From assembly GCA_012932295.1 (NCBI GenBank), contig JAAONU010000016.1, positions 37,417,241-37,481,240 on the forward strand: a stretch of DNA of 64,000 nt, read 5' to 3'. The notes under the pieces are model-generated. The model searched no databases. It was not told the DNA's origin and saw nothing but the letters and a program-made list of their open reading frames with translations. Below, one piece after another: positions 23,378-35,600 of this stretch; positions within the stretch are counted from its first letter, which is position 1; each line of letters begins with the position of its first letter. This DNA comes from Cyclina sinensis (lineage: Eukaryota; Mollusca; Bivalvia; Venerida; Veneridae). The position numbers were made by a program, and so were the translations under genes.

Positions 23378-25778
23378 TAAAATCCAATTCTTTTTTTCTT
23401 AAGTTTTCATGGTGTATAGAAACATTAAATTATGTTTTTTCTATAGAACATTAACTTTTCTTTTAAAGAAAAACTTTTTTAAGCTAATTCTGTGAGGAAG
23501 TTGCTTTAATATTGACTTCTTTGGAGTCAAGATGATAGATAAGTGTTGCAGGAACTGTGGCTTGAAATAATTCACATCCTATTCACTTTGAGCTGATTTA
23601 ATCAGGCGACATTCAAGGAAAAAACAAAACAAAAAAGCCTTAATGTGGAATTCTGTAATAATGTGATTAGACAGAAATCAGTTTCAGCCATCTCTTTTCA
23701 CCTTATTGATTTAAATAAATTGTCTGTGAGATTTATTTAGTGATAATTTGTGGAAAATGTGTGGATGCCGCAAATAAAGAAAAGGACATATTTAGCGTAA
23801 TTTGTGAACATGGCTGCTGGGAGAACAGCAGGCTTTTAACAGACTCTCGACAAGATGTGAAATATGTCTCAAGTGGTTTGGCTAATTTCATACAATCTTG
23901 AGATATGATTCTTTTTGTACTGGTCTGCAGACTTGATTAAGATGTGGGAAATTTGCTTATTTCAGAACTTATGATTGAAGTCTTCTTAATATTTTTTTTC
24001 TTTCATCGGCATATGAATTGATTTTGGGTATACAGCCAGGTTGAGTCCAGTTTGCTTACCGGTTGATCCAGGTTGGAAGGTAATCTGTGTTGGTTTTAGT
24101 CAAGGTACTTCAGTCATAGGGCATTTGAATACTAAAAACAGACACAGATAAATAACTCAAGTGATAAGGTGATAAAGGTATCAAGTGTTAGATTTTTGGT
24201 AAAGGCGAATAGAATGCTGTTATGGTGTACTTGTTTCTCAGACTCAATTTCCCCCAATGGATGAAGGAAATCAGAATTTTACCTAGTGGTTGAACCAAAT
24301 CATATTGTATGTTACATTGCCTATCTCTACATTTATCTGTAAGACAGAGGTAGTTATTTATAACAAATGGTTGATAATCTGAAGGCTTACCATTCACTCT
24401 TTTCCATAAACTGTCAGCCAGTAAGCCATTTTAGACAGTCAGGTAATGCCGCACAGAAGACTCAGATCATCGAATCCTGATTGTTTACATTTTAAAGATT
24501 TTTGCAACCAGTGCCTCCATATCAGTGGAATTTCAAACTCATAGTAATGGACTGCATCGAGAAATCAATCAATATCCAGCTTATAGAGTCTTGACCTTTT
24601 GACTTAGTAGGAAAGCTTGTACTTTGACCTGTGAACGATCCTGAATCGGTTAAAGTATCCAGTCAAATTTTGGTTCTATGGATATAAATGCCTAAGGGGA
24701 TACCTATAAGAAAAAAAAGCAGTGTAGATTCCTCCCTTGAAGACATTGATAAGTAGCTAAAATGGTACCCAATTAACTCCTGATCATGAATTACTAGTTG
24801 TCTTGAAGGAGCTTACATGATTGTGTCAGAATTAAACCAAGCTTGGTTAACCTTAGGTCTATATTGATTTTCACGCTCGGCTATTCCTTATCTCAGGAAC
24901 TCCGCTTTCATTTCTTGATAACTTTGGGATGATAACTTTCAGTTCAATCAAATGCAGGCCAAAAGATTGCAAGAATAGTAGAGTTGGTTATGACATTGGA
25001 CAAAATTGGAAGTGATGAATTGTCCCCAGTCGTCTTTTTTTATCATGATGGAGCAAACTGATCAGATTCCACCAGAAGCTTATTGAAATTTGTTTCCTGT
25101 AGAGCAAAATCATTGTCCCTGGAAAGAGATAACAGAAAATAGTCACATCATTAGGAAAAGTGAAAATGTCCAAATTTCATTTTAACTAAATTGTCTAAAT
25201 TTTCTTGTCTTAAATTGTTGTAACCATTAATTACCATGTAATAAGTATATATACAAGTGAAAGTTTAACCATTGCATATACTTAGCCTTTTAGACAACTT
25301 AACAATGTTTATTGAGTTTGCATTTGGTAATGTTTGTTTCCCTGGGAGGAAATCAATAGTGGTTAAATGCCAATCATAGCTGGAAGTTAACTCCCTAAAA
25401 TTAACAAACCTTAATATAAATGCACTTGTTTCAACTGCCGGAACACCAAAATGAAAAATCCCCCCATCCCCCCACCCCATTTTTGTTGAGCACCCTTATT
25501 AGAAATCAACTTTTAGAAAAAATTACAAGCGTTTTGATTGCTAATTAGTCTGTATCAGATGGAAGTTTCTTTTGATTGATTCTGTATGCCACATGCGTGT
25601 CACTTTAGAATTTTCATGTCATTGGCAAAAAAGAAGTGTGTTGCAGAAAGATGCCATTTCAAAATTTTCTATTTTACCCATAGTTGTTAAACACGGCATA
25701 AAGATGATTTCAGTGTGACTCTGAAGCATTCATCTCAGTCATTGCCATGTTGTATTGCAGACAAGTCAGTGCCCTTTT

Positions 25779-27283
25779 TAGCTCACCTGAGGACAATGTC
25801 CTCAAGGTAAGCTTTTGTGATGGCCCATTGTCCGTCGTCCATCATCCGTGCATCTGTGCGTCCGTTCATGCGTCAACAATTTCTTTAAACAACTTCTCCT
25901 CCTAAACCACTTGGCCAAATTTGTTGAAACTTTGCAGGGATGTTCCTTGCATGAAGCTCTATCAAACTTGTTCAAAGAATTCATTTCCATCAAGAACTCT
26001 GGTTGCTATGGCAATTGAAAGGAAAAACTTTGAAAATCTTCTTGTCTGAAACCACAAGGCCCTGAGCCTTATAATTTGGTATATAGCATTGTCTAGTGGA
26101 CCTCTATCAAGTTTGTTCAAATTATGCCCCTGGGGACAAATTTGGCCCCACCCCAGAGGTCAGTTGATTTTACATAGTGAAACTTTAAAAATTTTCTTGT
26201 CTGAAACCACAAGGACCTGAGCCGTCAGATTTTGTATGTAGCATTGTCTTATGGACCTCTACAAAGTTTGTTAAAATTATACACCTGGGGTCAAGTTTGG
26301 CCCTGCCCCGGGGGTCAATTGATTTTACATAGGCTTATATAGTGAAACTTTAAAAATCTTCTTGTCAGAAACCACAAGGCCCTGAGCCTTAAGATTTAGT
26401 ATGTAGCATTGTCGTGTGGACCTCTACCAAGTTTGTTGAAATTATGCCCCTGGGGTCAAATTTGGCCCCGCCCCAGGGGTGGATAGATTTTACATAGGAA
26501 AAAATTGGAAAATTTTCTTGTCTTTAACCGCAAGGCCCTGATCCTTAAGATTAGGTATGTAGCAAGGTCTAGTAAACCTCAACCATGTTAGTTGAAATTA
26601 TACCTCTGGGGTCAAATTTTGCCCCACCGGGGGTCAACTGATTTTTACATAAGTTCATATAGGGTAAACTTTGAAAAATCTTCTTGTATGAAACTACAAG
26701 GCCCTGAGCCTTACGATTTGGTATGTAGCAATGTCTGGAGGACGTCTCTCAAGTATGTTAGAAAAATTTTCCTGGGGTCACTATTGGCCCCTCCCCGGGG
26801 GGGGAAGGGGGGGGTCACAAGTTTTAAATAGTAGTATAGAAGAAAATCTTTAAAAAAAATTTATGTCTGAAACCACAAAGCCTAGAATTTTAAAATTTGA
26901 CATGAAGCAAGCTTTATCAAGCTTTTTCGAATAATTAGATTAGGTTAAAGGTCACCGAGGCTAAAAATAGGTTTAAATACTGAACCTCATACAGCTTTCA
27001 TTTAAAGACCAATATCTTTGATATTTGGTATATAGGATCCTTGCATGGACCTCTACCCATGGGTAGGGTTTTAGGTCTCTGGGTCAAGGTCACCATAGCT
27101 TATGATAGATATTTCTACTTTCTGTCATAGAGCCTTTATTAATTGACTGATATTTTACATATTTACATATTTATATTTACATTACTTACATATTTTCAAT
27201 TAAAGCATGAAATACTGCTTAACTGCAAACCTACAGCCAAAATACTCAGGTGAGCGATCTAGGGCCATCATGACCCTCTTGTT
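25779..27283 (+). repeat. CTCACCTGAG-ended dispersed element, full-length copy
   Basis: This is the best preserved copy of its family here. It opens TTTTAGCTCACCTGAGGACA, with the inner palindrome GAGGACAATGTCCTC. A GTCCGTCGTCC run follows, then about six modules of 160-190 bp with CTTCTTGTCTGAAACCACAA, GGCCCTGAGCCTTA, AGCATTGTCTAGTGGACCTC, AAGTTTGTTCAAATTATGCC and CCTGGGGTCAAATTTGGCCC. It closes CTCAGGTGAGCGATCTAGGG then CCATCATGACCCTCTTGTT. A G-rich tract (26795-26815) sits in the fifth module. It has no coding capacity. Confidence 0.85.
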
Positions 27284-29422
27284 TCATTAGTAACTTTCAT
27301 TCTTACTTTCTGTATTATTGTTATAAAGATCAGCTTTGACGCAGTTACTTGCAATATATTTTACCAATCCACCTTAATACTAAATACTAATCAAGATATT
27401 TGTGACACAGTGTTCCAGTATTTTTCAATTGTGAGAGGTCTTGCTCTAAAACTACTCTAACAAGCTTCCTGTTTTTGCGGAAATACATTTGCCTGTATTG
27501 GAAACTTGCATGAGATGTAAACAACTCCATTGTTTCCTCATGACATTTCCAAGGTCATATGAAAATGGTTGACCATTGAGTATTGTCACAGAAATTGTAC
27601 ATTTCATAAGGTTATGAGGATTCATCACTGAATATTCTGAATTTATTGTCAAATCATTGTGATTGTTAAAAACAAGACACCAGAAAAAAACTAACAAAAA
27701 AACATGAACTTTTAGATTGGAGATATTTGCTTTCTCTGTGTGGTTTTAATCAAACATGTACAACTTGGTGCTTGATCAAACTATTTATTTGATATTTTCA
27801 TCCAAAGGTTATTATAAAATTGCTGCGTTCAGTATGACAGCATGAGAGTTTGTTCTTCTGTTGTCTTCCAGCAGTGAAATTCTTGTAAGTCTCGACACAA
27901 TGAATGTCATTGTTTTATTGCGTCAAATTTCAGATTTCAGATTCACAATAAATGCTTTTGGCTTCACAAAGCCTAATGTCTTTCGTATTTTATCAGCTTT
28001 GAAGAGATTTTATTCAAAACAATCAATAGCCGTATTGTTTATGGGCATATTCTAGACCTCTGTGTTGAGGCAGAAACTGTGAAACTGTTGAAATTGACTT
28101 CTTTGATATAAAAATAATTAACTATAATAACACTGTCAATTTCTCTTACATTCTTTATATTTACTTAATTGTAGGTGAGATGTTTCATTATTAATACTAG
28201 CTTTGTTTTATTGCTGAATCATTTAGCCGCAGACTAGTTTGGAAGCAAAATATCTTTATTTTCTCAAATGACGTTATATCTAGGACAGTCAACAGTATTA
28301 GCTTAATGTCAAATGCTTACGAGACCTTAATTGTCCTTGATTTCAGAAAAGAATCTCTGGGAGGAAAAGCTATTGTACAGAGATGGATTGATTAGTTGGT
28401 TTAACTATGACTCCCAGTCGTTAACTGGCACAAATTGTGATTGATTATTCTTGTTATACATTTTTCTTGTCTTATGTATTTAGACCCCATTTAATAAATC
28501 TTATCCCAGTTTCCCATGGCATGCAGTTCTGAATATATAGATGGATTTAAGTAACTGTTTTTTTTTTAAAGTATTTTCATCTTTTTCTGATTCTTGACAA
28601 GAATTATTGTTATATGGTAAATTGTGTCATATAATTTTCACATAGATATGTTTAATTAAAGTGGTCCTTATTTTAAGTCCATCATTTTTTGGGGGGAGCA
28701 GATTTTAGAAGTTACTTTGTTTAAACATTTACGGTTATAAAGTCTGTGCTAGGGGTCAGATTTTTTTATTAGTTTGGAAAGCAGTTCTCTAGCAAATCTG
28801 CAAACTGCCAAGTGCATTATTTCTTATAGTTTAATACTAGTTATGTGAACAAACTCCGTTATGATTGGAGACAATGATACTGCATGTTATTTTATGTTTA
28901 CAAGTGTTGTTTTTTATGAAATACTGGAAAAAAATCAACCCTAAATGACAATATTGTCCATATTCCAAATTCTATATTTGATGAAATCTCTTGTATATTT
29001 TCAGTTCATCATATAAAAAGTAAGGTTTTATCTTCATATGGATATATCTTATCTGTAAATTGTTTGAAGGGATATTTATGTGTCTCTGTTTGTCAGCAAG
29101 TATTCAAAGTGTATATATTTCAAGGAATACTTTTAAATGGTTTTAATTTTTTGTGTTGGGATCTTTTTCAATAGTTGTATTTTGCTGATCATACTGGAGG
29201 CTTCCCAACTCAGCATAACCAGCATGAAAGTTTTTGACACACAGACTAACACACTTTTAAAATATTCTGTTTTGTGTGTAACAGAGGTTGATGGAATGGT
29301 CTCTTTTGAACAAATCATTTCCCAAACCATAGATTCCCTGCATGGTACGGCTCAAATAAGTGAGAATTTACATTTAGAACACTTGAAAATATTTTAATTA
29401 TCTTTTCTCACTTTCTTTTCAG
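27284..29422. other. Region upstream of complexin exon 1; no gene recognised
   Basis: AT-rich. It ends in a strong polypyrimidine tract and acceptor (TCTCACTTTCTTTTCAG, ending 29422). This implies that the exon carrying the complexin start codon is spliced to at least one non-coding exon further upstream, which I could not locate. Confidence 0.45.
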
Positions 29423-29570
29423 AATGTTTCAAAGGAAATAAAATTCAACACGAAAAGTTCCAATGGTAGTGTGACTGTGATTATCAAAGGGCTTTTAACT
29501 CCATGATTAAAGAGAGAAACTGAGTGACAGTAGCTGTGAATAAAGTGAGAGGAAATTTGTGCCAAACATC
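29423..29570 (+). promoter_or_regulatory. cpx: Complexin 5' leader segment with three short upstream ORFs
   Basis: From the acceptor at 29422 to the start codon at 29571 there are 148 leader bases. Three upstream ATGs each open a tiny reading frame that stops before the main start: 29424-29441 (5 codons plus stop), 29463-29474 (3 codons plus stop) and 29503-29523 (6 codons plus stop). The main ATG has a strong context (A at -3, G at +4). Such an arrangement usually lowers or conditions translation of the main frame; that effect is inferred here. Confidence 0.55.
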
Positions 29571-29625
29571 ATGGCTTCATTTATTGCCAAGCAAATGGTG
29601 GGAAACCAATTGAAGTCTGTGAAAG
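29571..29625 (+). CDS. cpx: Complexin coding exon 1 (N-terminal helix)
   Basis: It encodes MASFIAKQMVGNQLKSVK plus the first base of Gly19; the donor GTAAAA is at 29626. The MxxFxxKQMVGNQL pattern is the conserved amphipathic N-terminus of invertebrate complexins, thought to contact membrane and the SNARE C-terminal end. The start was chosen because this motif begins exactly at the ATG in strong context. Confidence 0.93.
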
Positions 29626-32600
29626 GTAAAAACTGCGAAACCTTTGTGTACATTTGAAATGCACGAAGAACAAAATGATTAAGTTCTGCATATGCAATAT
29701 GGTTTAAGTTATGATCGTAGCCAGAATGAACTTCATGCTTAAGAAAAGCCGCAAAGTATTCCTGTCTGCATATGATCTACCGCCACTCTAGATAATTTGG
29801 TCATTTTCAGGGCAGATGTAATTTGTAACTCTAGTGATTCAGAGTGGGTATTTTTACTTGAAGCAGATTATCACTGCTAAAACAAGCAATAAAAGGAATT
29901 CTGTTAGTAAGTCAAGTAAAGTGAGTAGTTTTATTTATCAGTATTATAGGAAATACTAATTGACAAAATTATTTCTTAAAAGAATACAGTAGTTTCCTAG
30001 AAAATCATAAGCTTAACCTTGGATATTATTTCAGGCAAATTATCAGGTTAGTATGAAAAAGACTACCAGTTGTATAACCTGTTATAAACAGAAAACATCA
30101 ACAGAAGTCTTTTATAACAATAGAAAGCCAGAAATCTATAACCCAGAAAGCATGGCCAAGAAATCTATACTAACATACTTCTTTTCATCACCAGTTGTTG
30201 GTCTTTCTTTATTCATATGAGAAAGGCTGTCATTTAATTTCAAATTCATTCCCGTAGCATATGGGATTTAGAATATTCAGTAGAAACTGAATCTTGCAGG
30301 TAAGTCTTATACATTAACAGAGTTGATTTCAGTAACATGGAAACAGACTATAGTAACCAGAGAGAAACATGTTCATATTTGACTAACTTAGCCTGTCTTT
30401 GTAACAAGGAACACAGTCTGTATTCACCAGGGTTAAACTAAACAGAGAACATGTTAAGTGTTCAAATTTGACTAACCTTACCAGTTTCTGTACCAATGTA
30501 CACAGTTTGTATTCATGAGTGTCCCACCAGAGTGAAACATGTTCAAATTTGACTAACCTTACCAGTTTCTGCAACAAACACCTACTGTATTCACCAGAGT
30601 AAAGCTAAACAGTTATACATGTTGAAATTTTACTACCCTAGCCTATTTCTGCAACAAGGGACGATATGCACAGATTCTGTTCACAAGAATGAAACTTACA
30701 AGTATGAAACAAGTTCAAATGTGCTAACCATACATGTTTCTGTTGAATTATGTATCATAGGAAAACAGAGAGTGAGAACAATGAATTTGAAAGTTATTTA
30801 CAGTTTTTAGTCCCCTACAGGTTCACTGGCTGCAAAAACTGGACTCTGTGATAATTCAAAAGTGCTTGGAATATTTTCATGAAACTTGAAACATGGATAG
30901 ATGGCAATATGGAGATTATGCACATCATGTTCCTGTGTTGAGAAATTTGGTTGCTATGGCAAATAGACTTGAAATATTGCAAAAATGGTGATATACTTTT
31001 GAAGCCCTATAGATATCCATAACTCAAAAGGCCAGTTCACATGTCATGTCCCATATCTCTGACCTTTGATTTCACCAAGTTATCCCCCTTTTTCACTTTG
31101 AAAATTTTCAAAAAAATCTACATTTCCTTGAATATTTCTGGAACCTATTGATGCATTTGATTGAGACTTTATACAAACTTTATTGGTGTTATTATTAGTT
31201 TACACAATATGTTCCATAACTCTTTCCCATTATATTGACAAAATTGTGCCCTTTTTACTTAGAAAATATAGCATATTGTTTATTCTCTTGAATGTTTCTC
31301 TTCAAATTAATTTTGAACTTATACAGAACCTGTACAACTTTAGTCAAGTCTTACAGATCACACAGCAAGGTGCCTTTATAAGGCTGTTCTTTGTATTGAA
31401 AAATTTATTTTAACAACAAACTATTGATTTCAGCTGAATTATTGTAAATATTTGAATTTTGGTTCAATTTAGTGTGACGAGACCCTTTCCGTTTGGGGAC
31501 TTCTATTACTTGGCAATATTCTTACTTGTTATATATAAAATATACTAAAACAGGTACCAGGAATAATTTTACCAAAACCATTAGAGTGGTGTTTGACTAG
31601 CAGCATTTGTTTCCTGAACTTGTTATCATATTAAACTAACAGTGAAAATTTAATTTCATTAAAAGTTTTTATCCCCATGTTTTATCTAATTCTTTGCATG
31701 TTGTCATACAGAAAGGTGTCTATTACTCTGAACTATGAAAATAGAAATTAACAGTGTTCATTTTCTAAAGTGTATTCATTTCTGATTTTGGAGTAGATTT
31801 TCTGGTTTTGAATTAACACTAACTGTGTTTAATGTTACTTTCTTTAATCATTGGTTGCACATTTGGCAGTTTATTGTGAAAAGAGAGTCAGTTATTCCAT
31901 ATTCAGATAGGTTTAAGTATTCTTAAAAAATCGTCAATATTTCACTCTAGAATGTTTTTATAGCATGTAATCAAGATAATGAATAGGTGAGTGAATAAGG
32001 ACCATTCATGTAGTCCTCTTGTTTAGCTCACTAAGCATTCTTGTCTGCTTCTGTTAAACATGTTTGTGATTACTCGACTATGTAAAATTTGCCCCAGTAT
32101 GAAGCTTGTCATTAGACTATTATAGCCTAAATCATTAACCAATTATGTTATCAGTTGGCATCTAGTAAGTACTTTGTTTAATTATTCAGTATTTTGACTT
32201 CACATGGTAGGTACACAAGCTCCCCTACAGGGAATCTTAAGTATACATAAACATATTTAGAAAAGGACAGACGTAATAGTGATATGTTGAAACACTACCC
32301 AAATTAATGTTATCCAATCAGAACAAAGGCTATTTTCAGAATAAGTAAATTTATAATATGTAAGAGCTCAGGTTTAGATCTTGTTTGGTTCTGTCACTGT
32401 GACCACTCTTAACTGTTAAGATTTTAGCTATTACTTGTACAAAAAATGTTTGAAAAAAGATGTCATACTGCTGGCAGAATTATTAAATTGTGCAAAATTT
32501 AATTCATGTTTAAGTTTTTTTTTAACTATGTAGAAATGTAAAAATCGATGAGCTGTTAACTAAGGTTTAGAATGTATGCTGCAGGTGCTATGGGTGGGGA

Positions 32601-35600
32601 TGATGAGAAGAAAGACGAAGGTGGGGCAGACGATGGAGAAGATCCAGAGGTCGCAGAAGCAAGACGTGAGGCAGAAGAGAAAAGGAAAGAGAAGCATCGC
32701 AAAATGGAGGCTGAACGGGAAGAGATGAGACAGTCTATACGAGATAAGGTAAACGTGTTAAATAACAAACTGGTAAGGAGAGAAGAGATTAATTTGTTAA
32801 GACAGAAAACATTCAGGATAAAACAATAGTACAGAACATGATGTTAAAGTCTGCTGTAGCAGAATGTTTACTCAGCTATATCGTAACTGTTAATTATTAA
32901 GACACATATGGCCAATTATAGTAATAACGGAATGCAGCAGAAACATATGTTTAATTAATTAATTAGATTAATTCAATTTTTTAATTCTGTTTATCATGTA
33001 CATAATGATATTATTTATTTGCTTTATAAAATGTATGTTACTGCTATTTAGTGCCATTTCTGAGATGTTAACGGCATGATAAGGTAAAGTGCTTTTTGGT
33101 GTCACAGAAATGACGTCATATTTGTACATTTCTATTTATGTAATTGCAAATTTCTGAAGAAGACGCAAACTCTGTTTTTCGTTGATTTTGACTAAACAGC
33201 AATGTATGGTGAATTGTTGTAATAACAGAATGATACAGAAATATATGGTGATTGTTAGTAATAACAAGATGTTGTTTAAATTTATGGTAATTATTAGTAA
33301 TAACAAAATGTTGCAGAAATAATTGTTATTCAAAAGAAATAATTGAATTGTATAGAGTTATAAAGTATATTTGTTACAAAGAAATAGTCCTCAGATATGT
33401 AAGCATGTTTAATAACAGAATAGTACAGACAGGTTTCCAGAAATTTTCAAGTCTTAATTGGTATGAGACCCCCTACCTTCCCACTCTCCTCATCTTCTCC
33501 TGAAAAACAATAATAAATTGACCAGAAACAGTGTTTAACATTGGTATGCCTAATATATTCTCTTATTGCAAAAAATACGAACAATTTATCATCACTGAAA
33601 ACTAAGATTGAATTATGATATTCTTACATTAGTTGGTTTGTTAACATCATGAAAAACGTTTGTTTCAAAGTTAAAGTTAAAAACGGAAGTAGCACAAATT
33701 TCAAGACGTTATAATTTTTCACCCTTTAACATAATTGATTGACTTGCTGCCAATATTGATGAGTTAATCAGTTAATTGGTGATAACTGCCTCATGTCAGT
33801 GAGTTTATGATAGGTTTGAGGGACTGCATTCAGGAATATTGGGATTAAGGTATGAAATTTTGGTGTTTTAGTGAAAAGTTACAGTTAAATTTGACTTTTT
33901 TTGGAAAATATGTGGCCAGCAATTCGGTAAAAACTGACAAATTTTGGGGTTTCTGGAACCTTGAGTACAAAGATAAACATGAGTGATAGAGATGTATAAG
34001 GTAGCCATGTGTAATAACAGAATGGTACAGATGTTTAATTAAACATGTAGTAATAGAATGAAAAAGGCATATAGGGTAAACATGTGATAACAGAATAATA
34101 CAGATATATAAGGTAAACATGTGATAATAGAATGATGGAAGCATATAAGGTAAACATGTGATAACAGAATGATATAGGCATATAAGGTAAACATGTGATA
34201 ACAGAATGATAGAGGCATATAAGGTAAACATGCGATAACAGAATGATTGAGGCATACAAGGTTAACATGTGATGACAGAATGATAGAGATATATAAGGTA
34301 AACATGTGATAACAGAATGCTACAGAAGTTTAATTAAACATCTAATAATCGAATGATAGAGGCATATAAGGTAAACATTTGATACTAGTAACAGAATGCT
34401 GGAGATGTTTAATTAAACATGTAATAATAGAATGTTAGTGGCATATAAGGTAAACATGTGATAACAGAATAATATATAAAAATAGAGATGTATAGGGTAA
34501 ACAGGTGTAATAAATAACAGAATGGTGCAGAGATATCAAGTAAGTATGTGTTACAAGAAAATGGTACAGATTTATAAGTTAAACATTTGGAAAAACAGTA
34601 TAGTGAAGAAATAGTATACAACTAAGGAAGGAAAGGTAAAAAGTAAATTAAGACTTGTACAGTTTAAATGTAAAAACACATTTGATCAAGTAGTGATTAA
34701 AACCTCTAATCTGTGTTTGTGTTTTTTAGTATGGTTTAAAAAAGAAGGTTCCTGAAGAGGAAGGTATGATGCAGCCACCAGAAGAAGCTGGCCGGATTGG
34801 GCGCAAGAAAAAGACACCAGCAGAGCTTGCAGCAGAAGCTAATGCTGACAGTGATGATGATGATTTCGCAAGTAAATTCTCCTCACTGTGTTGTTGTATG
34901 AACTTTGTATAGTACAGGCTAGAATATGATTTATCAGACAAATGTGAAAATGACTGCCTAAAACAGAAAGGATTTGATTATGACTTAAATTCTCAAAAAA
35001 GCACATTAATTCCTTTTGTGTCAAGCAATAATTTAAGCCATGGTATCTTTTTTAAGCTGGATGAGTGCTGGCCTAAATGATACTGATATGGTTTGCAAAG
35101 CATGACTGTTTTCTAAGAAAACCAATAATTCTGGGCTATCAAGGGACCTGGAAGAGTTGACTGTTACTCGAAGATTTCCCTTAGGGAATTCACGTCAAGA
35201 CAAATCAACAATTTTGTGCTACCTTGAAACTGTCAAGTGTTTATATCCTAATTGTGCCCATGCTAGACATTATAAGTATAGGTTCATGGAATGAAGGGTA
35301 TTATCATAAAGAAGTCAGTCTTAATGTCTGTTTTCTTTCGCCTAAATTTGGGTGTAATTATACCATTGTCTAGAAAACATGGCACGAGCAGGTCACTAAG
35401 AAGTCATCGTTGGAGTCTGGTATAAAATTAAGTATCTTTATATACTTGCCTTACAGTGTTAGATTGAAGGTGGCAGATGTGTAATTAATGTAAAATTACA
35501 CTTCCTGCACAAAGATCAGATTTCTTACCATGGTTACAAAAAATATTTTGAAAGATATGTTAATAAAAATTTGTTTCTGCTCAGATTGCTTGAATTGGCC

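Larger units (their letters stand above)
19481..25778. other. Long AT-rich region without recognised genes
   Basis: I found no exon, RNA gene or large element in these 6.3 kb apart from the small features listed separately (22012-22135, 22735-22774, 23299-23377). Most of it is probably intergenic, or an upstream intron of complexin if a distal non-coding first exon exists. Confidence 0.4.

Noticed and set aside
29137..29397. 86-codon plus-strand ORF just upstream of the complexin leader
   Set aside because: It ends before the acceptor at 29422, has no relation to complexin, and lies in what must be an intron or upstream DNA.
34035..34621. Overlapping 70-136-codon minus-strand ORFs rich in HSVITCLPYM-like repeats
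   Set aside because: They are frames through the 37-bp intron 2 minisatellite; the period is not a multiple of three, so the frames drift.
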